A DNA stretch of 64,000 bases from Chaetoderma sp. LZ-2023a (GCA_034401795.1 CM067374.1:94022398-94086397), one strand, 5' to 3'; counted from the stretch's first letter, positions 22,138-31,673 are shown. Notes: generated from the letters alone by a model not told the origin. Numbers and translations are program-made.

Positions 22138-22740
22138 ATTGATCACTGGAATTACTGACTGAGTTATCGAGCCAGTCATTTCAGTAGTAAACATTCAATA
22201 TTTCTTTCAAAGTGAAGAATTTAGTGTTTGTCATGTATGATTGTTAGTGTTAAGCCTTTAACACTCAACCTGGCTAAAAAGGATTCTGCACTGGTTTTGA
22301 GAAATGTCAATATTCAGAACAAGAGAAGACTATTTTTGAAGACTTACAACTGGAATAACTGGCTTGAAAACTGAGACAGTCATTCCAGTGGTAAATTTTC
22401 AAAAATAGTCTCTTGTTCTGCAAGTGAACATTTTCTATGAGAAAATTATAATTTTTTTGAACAAATTTGAAGGTTAATAATGCATACTTCCTTGCCATTA
22501 ACCCTTTAACCCTCAAATTTGTTCAAAAAAATTTCAATTTTCTCATAGAAAATGTCCATTTGCAGACCAAGAGAAGACTATTTTTGAAAAATTCCACTGG
22601 AATGACTGGCTCGGTTATCGAGCCAGTCATTTCAGTGGTAAATTTTCAAAAATAGTCTTCTCTTGGTCCGTAAATGGACATTTCTCAAGACCACTGCAGA
22701 TCCAGTTTTTGGCTGATATGAGTGTTAAAGGTTTAGAAGC
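22138..22740. repeat. Three family A palindromic MITEs in a row
   Basis: Copies at about 22140-22200 (core only), 22259-22477 and 22498-22728. The third has a full hairpin, GGAATGACTGGCTCGG and CGAGCCAGTCATTTCAGTGG, with arms AAGAGAAGACTATTTTTGAA and TTCAAAAATAGTCTTCTCTT, and a TTAA at its left border (22498-22501) followed by CCCTTTAA. Confidence 0.8.
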
Positions 22741-22839
22741 CTCTGCTGGTATACCTGGCTTGTATAAACCTTCACATAAATTGCTGATTAAAACTTTAAT
22801 ACAAAATGGGGTTCCTGGCAGCGTTTCCTATCACACATA

Positions 22840-23100
22840 AATGTTAGAGGTCAGGGACTCCACACCCTGAAATCTGGGGGTCCCAAGATAAAATCTGGGG
22901 GTCCCCCGATGATTAAAATTTGATGGTACCATGGACTCGTCACAACTGAATTATGGGGGTTCCATGTTATATTTTGCAGTGTTTTTGTGCCCCAAAAAAA
23001 TAATTAGAATTTAACAATCATGTATACAAGATATTCAAGGGTCCCGTGGAACCCACCGCCACTATTTTGGGCGGTCACAAGTTGTGTTTTGGGATATATA
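22840..23100. repeat. Dispersed GGGTCCC-type repeat
   Basis: Runs such as GAAATCTGGGGGTCCC and GGGTCCCGTGGAACCC parallel those at 2500-2830. Confidence 0.4.
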
Positions 23101-23374
23101 CCCTCAAAAGGACCTATATGAGAAACCCTGGTTCCTGGCTGTTAGATTTGCGGATTGCCGGTTTACAAACATAACCATCAGTAAATTCACACAATAGCAA
23201 AAGGAAGCAAAGAAGGGTGCTGCATCTCTATACATCTGGGGGGGGGGGGGCGCGGTGGGGACAAGACTCATGCTGCATTCTCGGGAATTTACCATGACAA
23301 GACATTCCTATGAAAATCACTTCACATGCCTACAATATTAGGTTAGCTATACAAGAATGTGTTTTTATCTGATA
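23101..23374. other. Unassigned spacer with a poly-G run
   Basis: Contains an uninterrupted G run at about 23239-23250. No gene recognised. Confidence 0.4.
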
Positions 23375-23760
23375 TCTTAACCATTTAACACTCAAGCCGA
23401 TCAAAAACAACTTCTGCAGTGGTCTTGGAAAATGCGAGCGAGTCAATCCGGTGGTAAATTTGTCAAAATAGTCCCCACGGTTTGCGAACGGACATTTTCT
23501 CTAAGAAAATTGAAGTTTTCTTGAACAAATTTAAGGGTTTAAATGGTTAAACCAATATTCACCATTAACCCTTTAATGGTCAAGTGGTCAAGACAATTGA
23601 CCATCCTGGTTAGTGAATGTCCATTTGTAAGTTTATCATTGCATTTGATAGCTTGGTTATCGAGCCAGGCATTCCTGTGATAAATTTTTTTTAAATTGGT
23701 CAAGACCATTGCAGAGGTCAGTTTTGCCCGCTTGACCATTAAACATGTTATAGGGTTAAA
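23375..23760. repeat. Two degenerate family A MITEs
   Basis: The first spans about 23378-23550. The second is bounded by TTAA at 23565-23568 (TTAACCCTTTAATGGTCAAG) and 23756-23759 (tagggTTAA). Both keep the outer arms; the central hairpin is eroded. Confidence 0.65.
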
Positions 23761-23812
23761 CAAACTACAAGCACAGCTACATGTAAATTCAGACAAGCAT
23801 GATAATGACTAC

Positions 23813-23879
<67 letters not shown>

Positions 23880-23889
23880 TGAGAGTTTG

Positions 23890-23941
<52 letters not shown>
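23813..23941. repeat. (TA)n microsatellite with an internal duplication
   Basis: Two long TA runs, each followed by CTGAGAGTTTGATT (23879 and 23942), so one TA run plus this tail was duplicated. Confidence 0.9.
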
Positions 23942-23942
<1 letters not shown>

Positions 23943-23959
23943 TGAGAGTTTGATTGGTT

Positions 23960-24500
23960 GACATTTCATTTCATTTCATTTAATTGATTTTTTGCATGGA
24001 ACCACACAATTAATATCATTCAGGTATTAAAATAAAATAAACAATTTAAAAAAAATCAAATATTTGTGGAAGCAAATCAATTATATATAATTTGACATTA
24101 AGTTAAGCACTAACTTCAAAAAATTCATAAATAAATTAGACCTCTAACAAATTGCGTAGTCTTAAAGTTAATATTTAATTGTCTTAATTATAATTTTATT
24201 TCAAAATAACACACACTCACAATATAATAAACGTTTAAGAGTTTTAAATTAAGACTTTCACAGTACCGCACCCCAATTCCACGATAATTTATGTAGAGTT
24301 AAACTTGACAATAAGACCACCTATGTTTTAAGACCGAATGTTGGAGGTTCTCTATGGGTGGAATGACCACCGCTCTTAAGAATTCACCATCAAATCCATT
24401 TCATAAAAGCAACTGCCAATGGATCATCAGTTTTTGGTAATATTTTAGATGTGAGTTTAAAGTCTGCCTCCTGAATTTCTGCAGACTACATTTTCCATGG
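23960..24500. other. Unassigned AT-rich spacer
   Basis: Low-complexity AT-rich DNA, with CATTTCATTTCATTTCATTT at 23963. No gene recognised. Confidence 0.4.
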
Positions 24501-24504
24501 GGTT

Positions 24505-24608
24505 TAACTCTTGGATATGCTGAATATTTTGAAAACAAATTGACTGAAAGTTGCTGGTGGCTAAGCCAACAACTTTCAGTCAAATTGTTTTCAAAATATT
24601 CAGCAGAT
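24505..24608. repeat. Family B palindrome, nearly perfect
   Basis: Arms GCTGAATATTTTGAAAACAA and TTGTTTTCAAAATATTCAGC, with inner arms ACTGAAAGTTG and CAACTTTCAGT, around a short GCTGGTGGCTAAGCC centre. Confidence 0.85.
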
Positions 24609-24657
24609 CCAGAGTTATTGCCCATTGAATTTGTCTGGTGGCTTATAGCACTTCCAG

Positions 24658-24714
24658 TTAATACTTTAATGGTCAAGATCGGTCAAGAATTACTAAATCT
24701 TTGCGTTAGTGAAT
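24658..24714. repeat. Left part of a family A MITE split by DIRS copy 1
   Basis: Starts at TTAA (24658-24661) and runs CTTTAATGGTCAAGATCGG .. TTGCGTTAGTGAAT, the outer arm of family A. It continues at 31501 on the other side of the DIRS element. Confidence 0.75.
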
Positions 24715-24752
24715 CAAAAAAGCATCCGCTTTTGTTTCTACGAGAATTCTTA

Positions 24753-24908
24753 ATACTTACCAGATGTACTATTATGATAATGTCTATTATCCAGTCTAGG
24801 TCAAAATAAACAATTAAAACTCCGCACTCTCCTGGTCCTGCCCATACTGTGTCCGGGAATACCATAGCCGCAGGTACCGAGTCTATTCCCAATCACAGTC
24901 AGATTCGT
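24753..24908. repeat. DIRS copy 1 inverted terminal repeat (3' end of element)
   Basis: Contains AACTCCGCACTCTCCTGGTC and CCGCAGGTACCGAGTCTATT, reverse complements of segments in 31331-31486. Outward of it, 24715-24752 is the 3' extension (AGCATCCGCTTTTGTTTCTA). Confidence 0.9.
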
Positions 24909-24978
24909 CTTATGTTTGCCTTGGCAAACTGCGAAAGCAGCTCAGCCTCACCTCAGCGGGGCGGCTGAGGCAGGGCCA

Positions 24979-25078
24979 TAGTACATCTGGTAAGTATTAA
25001 GAATTCTCGTAGAAACAAAAGCGGATGCTTTTTTGATTCTACTTCGAATAATACTTACCAGATGTACTATTATGATAA
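24979..25078. repeat. DIRS copy 1 internal complementary region
   Basis: The first half (GTACATCTGGTAAGTATTAA .. GCGGATGCTTTTTTG) is the reverse complement of the element's outer left end at 24715-24775. The second half (TTCTACTTCGAATAATACTT .. ATTATGATA) is the reverse complement of the outer right end at 31457-31499. The two ends are thus represented fused. Confidence 0.9.
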
Positions 25079-25687
25079 ACTCCGGATTTCGACAGCCAGG
25101 AAATGCCGGTGGGAGGAGGTGAGGCTCGAACCAGCACTCATCAACCATCCAACAGAGAAGGTTGTGAAGAGACACAAACCCTGGCATACGCTTGGGTTCT
25201 GCTATCTGACTCATAGAGTGCTAAACTTCCATGGTCTAGACCGCGCTCCCCCCCCTCTTTTGTCCGCACAAAACCAGAGGGATGTCCATGGGGATGCAAC
25301 ACCCACCAGACCCGTGTCAGCCCTAAGTCTCAGCTAGGGCAGTCCAGTAGAGTGCAAAGAAGCTACTACAACTTCAAATCTTTGAAAAAAACTAACAGTA
25401 TATCGATTAGATTTTCAAACTGGAATGAGGCTCATGTCTGTATGAGAGGATAAATATACTCTTGTACCAGACTATTCACTTACTCAGTCTGGTATTTCGA
25501 CTGGAAGTAAACATATTTATAGTCACTTAATTAATGTAAAAACTCACCATTTTTGAATGGTCGATCTGTTATTGATCATCACAGGAGCTAGGCCCAATCC
25601 ACGGTCGTACTCAGTCATGTGCATGGCGCTTGGTCAGTGTAGGCGGAAGTCCTTTGTGATGTGTGCGAAGTAGTGGTCGGACGTGGC
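25079..25687 (-). other. DIRS copy 1 3' untranslated region
   Basis: Non-coding DNA between the recombinase stop and the complementary region. The plus-strand frame at 25062-25337 has no recognisable domain. Confidence 0.65.
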
Positions 25688-26770
25688 TTAGTTTAGGTTC
25701 GACAGATTGGCGACGGCTACTGGATTAAGTGTGCTGGAGATGTCTCGAAGGTAGAAATCAGTGAATGACGACTCGGCATGCCATTGTGCTACAGACATCA
25801 CCTGCTCTAAAGAGACACCCTTATAAAGGGCCGATGATGCTGCCAGTGCTCGGACCTCATGGGCATTCGCACGATCAATCTGCTTTCCTGTAGCGATCTT
25901 GTGCGACATCTGAATAGCATCAACTATCCAACGAGAAATAGTATCTTTCGAAGCACGTAAATGGGGAGCTTTGAGACATAACCACAGAGATTTCGGGTCG
26001 TCTCTCCACTCAGAAGTACGTTTCTTATACATCTTAAGACATCTGACAGGACACCAAGTACAAGAATTTGGGTCATGTCTAGTTAAACTTGGCAAATTGA
26101 TCGGCTGTCCTGGATATTTAAGTGACTGATTCTTTGCCAGGAAACAAAGACGTGGAAGTAATCTTAAACCTTCACCCGTGACGACAAAACGGTCTTGTTC
26201 GGCAGAAAGCGCATGGATCTCGCTTCTCCTTCTCGCCGACGCTGCTGCAACCAAGAAAACTGATTTAATAGTTAACAGTTTAATGTCAATAGTTCTAATC
26301 GGTTCAAAGGGAGCATGCCCTAAAACCTGTAGAACAAGAGATAGATTCCATGACGGGATAGGAATTGGCTGTCTAGGTCGCAGATTGCTCATTCCTTTAA
26401 TAACTTCATTCAAGGTGTCATTCTCTACTCCCCCAATGGTGAGACTAGGAATGACAGAAGCTAATGCAGACTTATATGCTGCTAGGGTAGAAGGTACAAG
26501 TTTGTCAACTTCGTATAAATGACAGATAAAGTCTGCTACGTGTTGAACAGATGCAGAAAAGGGATCAATATCTCTTCTCTCACACCACTGTGCAAATTTG
26601 TTGATTCTATAATTATATGTTTTTGTGGTAGAAACTCTTCTGGCCGAAGCAACAAACTTCGCTGCTTGCTCAGAAAAGCCACCCTCAATTGCACGCTGCT
26701 TGACAACATCCATGCAGTCAATTTGAACATTTCTGGTCTGTCGTGAAGGTACAGACCCTTGTTCTGAGAG
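25688..26770 (-). CDS. DIRS tyrosine recombinase, copy 1
   Basis: Would integrate the circular DNA copy of the element by strand exchange. The domain occupies the C-terminal third of a 1132-codon frame (29086-25688). It begins near NVQIDCMDVVKQRAIEGGFS, has an SAM-like core-binding part (TYNYRINKFAQWCERRDIDP .. VADFICHLYEV) and a catalytic part with Arg in SARRRSEIHAL, the H-x-x-R box AHEVRALA (residues 1076-1079), H1103 in QWHAESSFTD and the nucleophile Tyr1112 in FYLRD. All expected catalytic residues are present. The first ~235 bp overlap the end of the RNase H/Dam-like frame. How it is expressed (own start, splicing or frameshift) is not visible. Confidence 0.9.
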   Translation of the reverse strand, partial: LSEQGSVPSRQTRNVQIDCMDVVKQRAIEGGFSEQAAKFVASARRVSTTKTYNYRINKFAQWCERRDIDPFSASVQHVADFICHLYEVDKLVPSTLAAYKSALASVIPSLTIGGVENDTLNEVIKGMSNLRPRQPIPIPSWNLSLVLQVLGHAPFEPIRTIDIKLLTIKSVFLVAAASARRRSEIHALSAEQDRFVVTGEGLRLLPRLCFLAKNQSLKYPGQPINLPSLTRHDPNSCTWCPVRCLKMYKKRTSEWRDDPKSLWLCLKAPHLRASKDTISRWIVDAIQMSHKIATGKQIDRANAHEVRALAASSALYKGVSLEQVMSVAQWHAESSFTDFYLRDISSTLNPVAVANLSNLN

Positions 26771-27800
26771 ATTACATCTCTTGTGTCTGGAAGAGGGATT
26801 GGACTGCAGACCAGAAGGTCCAGCAGATCCGTAAACCATGATCGGCCTGGCCAATAAGGAGTGATCAGTAGTACTTGGCACATCCCCTCTCTTATCTTTG
26901 CCAGAACTTTCGGGATGAGAATTGTTGGAGGATACGCATACGCGTACATTCCCTTCCAACTTATCGCCAGTGCGTCTACTGCTAGAGCCAACGGGTCCGG
27001 GATCGGTGACACGTACGTGACCATCTTTGCGTTTGACTTCATCGCAAATAGGTCGACATTCGGCTTGCCCCATTGTTTGAATAGAACCTCTGCTACCACT
27101 TGGTTGAGCTGCCATTCCGTCGGACGACAAACCGTCCTTCGACTGAGAGCATCCGCTAAGATGTTCAATCTTCCTGGAATGTGTGCTGCCCGAAGAATAA
27201 TATTCCTCTCTTGGCACCACAGCAGAAGGTTCCAAACCATCATACACAACTCCGGTGATCTTGTCCCGCCTTGGCGGTTTAAATAAGACACCACTGTTGA
27301 GTTGTCTGTCCTTACTAGGACAATTTTGTCTTGAACTCGACCCTCGAACTTCTGCAGTGCTAATACCACCGCTAATAGCTCGAGTACATTGATATGTTTC
27401 TGCGCATTGGTCCGATCCCATTCCCCGGACACTGACTGATTGTCCAATACCGCTCCCCAACCTGTCAACGACGCATCCGTGAACATGGACATCTGAGGTT
27501 GAGGAGGTTGTAGAGGAACACCTCGCAGGAGATTCTGTTCCGATAACCACCACTGAAGGTGGAATATCAATGGTTCTTTCACTGGTATTCTCAGAGATAA
27601 CGGATCTTTTCTCTGTGACCAGAACGACATCAAATACATCTGAATCGGCCTGCGCCTGAGCGCCGCATATGGCACCACCTTCTCCAGAGATACTAGCAAA
27701 CCGAGTATTCTGAGAAATTGACGTGCCGTCAGATAGGCTCCTAGAGAAACTGACTCCAATACTGCAATCAGGCTTCTGACTCTGCTCTCCGCCGGAAAAG
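26536..27800 (-). CDS. DIRS RNase H and Dam-like domain, copy 1
   Basis: This 433-codon frame, whose first Met is at 27837, continues the RT polyprotein after a frame change. RNase H degrades RNA in RNA-DNA hybrids; its four acidic positions are present (FTDAS, LLELLAVV, RTDNSTVV, LADALSR). It is followed by a region resembling the Dam-like methyltransferase domain known in DIRS elements (TEWQLN .. WGKPNVDLFAMKSNAKMVTY .. DALAISW .. YAYPPTILI .. LLITPYWPGRSWF). The usual (D/N)PP(Y/F) catalytic box reads YPPT, so methylation activity is doubtful. The frame ends HLFNT at 26536, inside the recombinase start. RT and RNase H are one uninterrupted frame in copy 4 but not here. Confidence 0.85.
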
Positions 27801-28700
27801 CTACGCCTGAGATTGAAAAAAATTCCCAGATAAACAAACTCCTGGGATGGAGTCAGTTCTGATTTCTCTAGATTCACAATCCATCCTAGCTTCTTCAATA
27901 AGTCTAGGACTACCTCCAGATTGCTGCGCAGAGTGACTGGATTCCCCGCCTTTAGCAGCCAGTCGTCTATGTAAGTGTGAACAGCTATGTTTCTCCTGCG
28001 AAGTAAAGAAGTCATGGCGAGAACCACCTTGGTGAAGACCCTCGGAGCCGTGGTGAGGCCGAATGGAAGAGCATTGAATTCCCAAACATTGTCTTGGAAT
28101 GCAAATCGCAGGTACTTCTGAAAGGGAATTGACATTGGAATATGAAAATAAGCATCCTTCAGATCTATTGATACCGCCCACATGCCTTTCCTGAGGCCTG
28201 CCATCACAGCTGCTACCGTCTCCATCTGAAACCTGGGAGAAAGAATAAATTTGTTCAACGGTTTGAGATTGAGAATTGGTCTCCACCCTCCGGTACGCTT
28301 CGGAACTAGGAACATAATCGAATAGAAGCCCAGTGATGACTGATCGGCTACCAGGTGAATCGCCTTCTTTAGACGAAGCGATTCTATCTCTGACTGAATG
28401 GCAACTAGACGGTCTAATTCCCTTGGAATAGGAGTCCATATTGGAGTCGAGGTTAACGGAACTAACGATTGATGGATGAGCCAGTCCGGATCGTAGCCGT
28501 TTCTTATCCACTGACAGACTAAATAGTCGCGCACGACCTGTTCCCATTGGCTTAGGAATAGCTGAAGTCTGCCTCCGACGGAAGGAATCTGCACACAGTT
28601 GTCGGTCGAGATTAGCCGACAAGACGCTACATCGCACGGGTGAAGATTCTCGACTCCATTTGTTTCCAAAGCCGCCGGTATTGATTCCGCCGGAAACCCG
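27795..28700 (-). CDS. DIRS reverse transcriptase, copy 1
   Basis: Copies element RNA into DNA. Blocks in order: FLVPKRTGGWRPILNLKPLN, motif A VSIDLKDAYFHIPMS, LPFGLTTAPRVFTKVVLAMT (motif B), active site YIDDWLLKAG (YIDD codons at about 27962-27973), LGWIVNLEKSELTPSQ and FVYLGIFFNL. It lies in the same frame as the recombinase, so the 1132-codon frame is RT followed by an alternative reading of the RNase H region and then recombinase. Its true N-terminus is unknown; the domain frame starts just after the ORF1 stop at 28701. No stop lies within the domain. Confidence 0.9.
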
Positions 28701-30740
28701 TCAGGAACGAGCCCCACGGCCGCCCCGCGGCTTCTTGTGGTATGACGGTCCGGAACCGCCGCCGCGACTATCCTTACGGTAGCCGCCACGGCCCGAACCG
28801 CCACCCTTCCTGTCGTCCTCATACGGCCTCTTACTAGAGGGCTTGTATGTGGACGAACGGCCAGGTCCTTGCGCTCCGGATGGCCTATGGGCATCACGGG
28901 CAGAAGGACGGAAGGGCGATCTAGGACGCTGCCTCTGCTGGTCCTGTCTGTGTTGACGGTAGGACTGTTGCGGCTGAGTCCTCTTGGTCGACTTCCACGA
29001 CTTGCCGACCACCTCTTGCTCCGCCACCATCGATGCCACTTTAGAGAGCGCTTGTCGTGCCGAGCCGCCGAACAAGCCTGGACCAATGAAAGGCGCAGAA
29101 GATAACGCTGCCCTCATTTCCGGTCCTGGTTCCACACAATCGAGAACCATTCTCCGTCGCTCTGCTAAAGTTCTTGTGATCACCCTGGCCAGGCAATCCT
29201 GAGACAGGCGCATGGTGTCCCGAACAACTCCGGGAGCAGCCTCTGGCACCTGTCCGCCTTCCGCCGTGCAGTCCAGCATACCCTGCAGGACGGTACACCC
29301 GTGCGACAGCGCAGCCATGGCCGCCCTAGCCGCATCCTCAATGAGCGTGAGCTCATTAAACGGGTCTTTGTTGGTCTGGGAAACCAAGGGACGTGACCGC
29401 CCCTTGGCCTTCCCAGCCAACGGCCTATTCAGCGCCTCACGTTCCGCAACGGAAAGCCGTGGAACCCTGGCGTATTGATGATAGGCCTGCTCCGGAAAAC
29501 GGACCCTACTCCTTATCCCCTTCGGGGCCTTGGGCAATGCATAGTCTGGCTGAACCAGACGATATGCCGCAACTTCCAACATGTCAGAAGTCTGCGAGTC
29601 CAAGGGGAGTGTAGGCATGGCCGAAGAGCCACTGGACAGAGCGCTAGCCGCACGCTCTGACATCCGCTCCATCGCCGGATCGCGCTGAGATCCGAGATCC
29701 GATGCCAACCCGAGACGATTGGTCATCCATCCTAGGACCTGCACCCATTCAGCCTCGGCGCAGAAAGCGGAATCGTCCATTAAAGAGCTTCCGTTTTCAT
29801 CTTCCCTCTCACCCTTAGATGAGAGGGCCACCGACGATCCATGCTGAGCGCTACGATAAACGTCTCTGCCAGGACAGAGCGCATCCGTAGCGCGACTACC
29901 GGCGGCACCAGTATCCAACGACCCGTCGGATACGGATTCTCCGCAGTCCATCGGCTCCAACACGGGATCCGGGACTACGACCGCCTTAATCACGGCTGGC
30001 ACGGTAACTCCGATAGGAGCCGCACCCAACGCCGTCGGGATAGCCGTCGGAACCGCAAACCACGGCTCCGCCGGCATATCCGGTTGCACAAGAGACGGAT
30101 GAAAAATGCCCGACGGAACGTCGACATCACCATCCGCCTGGCAAACCCGTACAAATCCCGAGGGAGACCCCTGGGACGTACTCGGCATTGCCGACATTGA
30201 AAGATCCGGCATGCCGGAATCTTCCATCAACAGGAACTCTTCTTCCTCTGCCGACGGCTCTTGAGCCGAGGACAGAGAAAGGTCAGGTGCATGGCCCTCA
30301 GCAAAACTAGCCGGGCCACCTAATGGTTGCCCTGCACCAGCTTGCCTCACCGGACCCGTGGACTGTAACGAATCAAACATGGCCTTGAACTGGGCCGCCC
30401 ATACGCCCAGTGCTGAATCCATCCTCTCATTCAGCCGACCTTCCAGTCCAACCAACGACGCCTGCTGACGCTTCACTGTCTTATCCTTCTCTATGCGCTC
30501 CAGCCTCGCCCGTCGATCCCTGTCAAACTCAGCCACCATTGCCGACGACCACTTGGCGCACACATCACACGGACTGCCGACCTTACACCTCGCACACGCC
30601 ACACAGTGATGTCCAAGATACTTGCGTTTCATGAACCTATTACACTTCTGGCACAAAGTGTCCGGGTTCTTCGGTTTCTGCGAACACAGAGGAGAATTAA
30701 AACGCTGCACATGACAAGTGATGACGAGCAATACGCACAA
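28701..30740 (-). CDS. DIRS ORF1 (gag-like), copy 1
   Basis: 679 codons, probably the nucleocapsid-like protein. Near the N-terminus is a cysteine-rich domain with spacing C-x2-C-x12-C-x2-C-x2-C-x5-C-x2-C-x2-W (CQKC .. HHCVACARC .. CDVCAKW), followed by a charged stretch likely to be coiled coil (AEFDRDRRARLERIEKDKTV), an acidic Pro/Ser-rich middle, a conserved helical part (AAMAALSHGCTVLQGML .. LSQDCLARVITRTLAERRRM .. APFIGPGLFGG) and a Gln/Arg/Gly-rich basic tail ending GGRGARS. The frame opens with a TTG and has no in-frame ATG before the cysteines. A pyrimidine tract ending in TTCGCAG lies just before KPKNPD, so an upstream exon may supply the start. Confidence 0.82.
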   Translation of the reverse strand: MCVLLVITCHVQRFNSPLCSQKPKNPDTLCQKCNRFMKRKYLGHHCVACARCKVGSPCDVCAKWSSAMVAEFDRDRRARLERIEKDKTVKRQQASLVGLEGRLNERMDSALGVWAAQFKAMFDSLQSTGPVRQAGAGQPLGGPASFAEGHAPDLSLSSAQEPSAEEEEFLLMEDSGMPDLSMSAMPSTSQGSPSGFVRVCQADGDVDVPSGIFHPSLVQPDMPAEPWFAVPTAIPTALGAAPIGVTVPAVIKAVVVPDPVLEPMDCGESVSDGSLDTGAAGSRATDALCPGRDVYRSAQHGSSVALSSKGEREDENGSSLMDDSAFCAEAEWVQVLGWMTNRLGLASDLGSQRDPAMERMSERAASALSSGSSAMPTLPLDSQTSDMLEVAAYRLVQPDYALPKAPKGIRSRVRFPEQAYHQYARVPRLSVAEREALNRPLAGKAKGRSRPLVSQTNKDPFNELTLIEDAARAAMAALSHGCTVLQGMLDCTAEGGQVPEAAPGVVRDTMRLSQDCLARVITRTLAERRRMVLDCVEPGPEMRAALSSAPFIGPGLFGGSARQALSKVASMVAEQEVVGKSWKSTKRTQPQQSYRQHRQDQQRQRPRSPFRPSARDAHRPSGAQGPGRSSTYKPSSKRPYEDDRKGGGSGRGGYRKDSRGGGSGPSYHKKPRGGRGARS

Positions 30741-31330
30741 TAGACTTGATAGTTAAGATTTCTTAAACACATTAACTTTCTCTTAAATTAATGATAACAA
30801 GTCTTAGGCAGGAAATATTTGAAACTTTTTTGAGTGAAAATTTTACAAAACACAACTCAGCCTTTAACTAGCGTTAAATAACCAAGAAAACCTCGCCGAT
30901 CACTACAAACACCCTCGACAATGAAGCGAGAGCTAAAATCGGCGATAACAGAGTGCCTGGATACCCCAAGCCAATAACGACATATTACATGGGCGCCGCC
31001 ATCTTGGCTAAGGACGCATCCATCTTAGAGGAACCGAGTCGCAAGAGAAAATTAACCGAGTACCCGAATTAAAACTAAAAGTTAACGGGTACAGAAGCGA
31101 CTCCAACAATGGCTACCATTATAAATCAATGTGCCAATTTAAGGAAATTTCAAACAGGCATTATGGCACGAATGTATAAATTCTAGATTGATACAACCTG
31201 CCCCTGTGATGATTTTCCAAGTTCCTCCATTAGTCCAGCGATGGTTTTCACAAACACGCGCTAAAACTGCTTAATTTATCAATAAATTGACACTCTAAAC
31301 ACATGCGACTTGAAACAAGCGCAAAATAAA
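30741..31330 (-). other. DIRS copy 1 5' leader
   Basis: Between ORF1 and the inverted repeat. It holds a minus-strand ATG reading MDASLAKMAAPM then stop (about 31024-30985); copy 3 has the equivalent MDAPLAKMAAPM at 46486. Their relation to ORF1 is unclear. Confidence 0.55.
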
Positions 31331-31486
31331 CGAATCTGACTGTGATTGGGAATAGACTCGGTACCTGCGGCTATGGTATTCCCGGACACAGTATGGGCAG
31401 GACCAGGAGAGTGCGGAGTTTTAATTGTTTATTTTGACCTAGACTGGATAATAGACATTATCATAATAGTACATCTGGTAAGTATT
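31331..31486. repeat. DIRS copy 1 inverted terminal repeat (5' end of element)
   Basis: Runs CGAATCTGACTGTGATTGGG .. TAGACATTATCATAATAGTA, the reverse complement of 24753-24908 with few or no differences by eye. The 5' extension TATTATTCGAAGTAGAAT follows to 31500. Confidence 0.9.
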
Positions 31487-31500
31487 ATTCGAAGTAGAAT

Positions 31501-31673
31501 GATCATTTTCAGGCCAAAAGATTATTTAAAAAATGTTATCACTGGAAATACTGGCTCGGTTACATAACCAGGCTTTCCAGTGATACATTTTCAGATAGTC
31601 TTCGGGTTGCCTGCAAATGGAGTTCCCAAGACCACCGTAGAGGTTTTTTTTTGGCTGTCTTCTTGATCATTAA
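31501..31673. repeat. Right part of the family A MITE split by DIRS copy 1
   Basis: Continues the MITE from 24714: TTTTCAGGCCAAAAGATTAT, the central hairpin ACTGGAAATACTGGCTCGGT and ACCAGGCTTTCCAGTGATAC, and the asymmetric right end CAAGACCACCGTAGAGG. It ends at TTAA (31670-31673). Confidence 0.75.

Larger units (their letters stand above)
24715..31500 (-). mobile_element. DIRS retrotransposon copy 1, essentially full length
   Basis: A 6.8-kb minus-strand element bounded by inverted terminal repeats (24753-24908 and 31331-31486) and carrying an internal complementary region (24979-25078). In element order it encodes ORF1 (30740-28701), reverse transcriptase (28700-27795), RNase H with a Dam-like domain (27800-26536) and tyrosine recombinase (26770-25688). 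There is no target-site duplication beyond a shared GAAT (24711-24714 and 31497-31500), as expected for integration by a tyrosine recombinase. It lies inside a family A MITE. The DIRS assignment rests on inverted repeats, complementary region and recombinase together. Confidence 0.93.

Noticed and set aside
28869..29614. Plus-strand frames antisense to DIRS ORF1 (and similar ones at 44844-46204 and 57525-59148)
   Set aside because: G+C-rich coding DNA often leaves antisense frames open; no domain similarity, and the same antisense frames are not conserved in length between copies.
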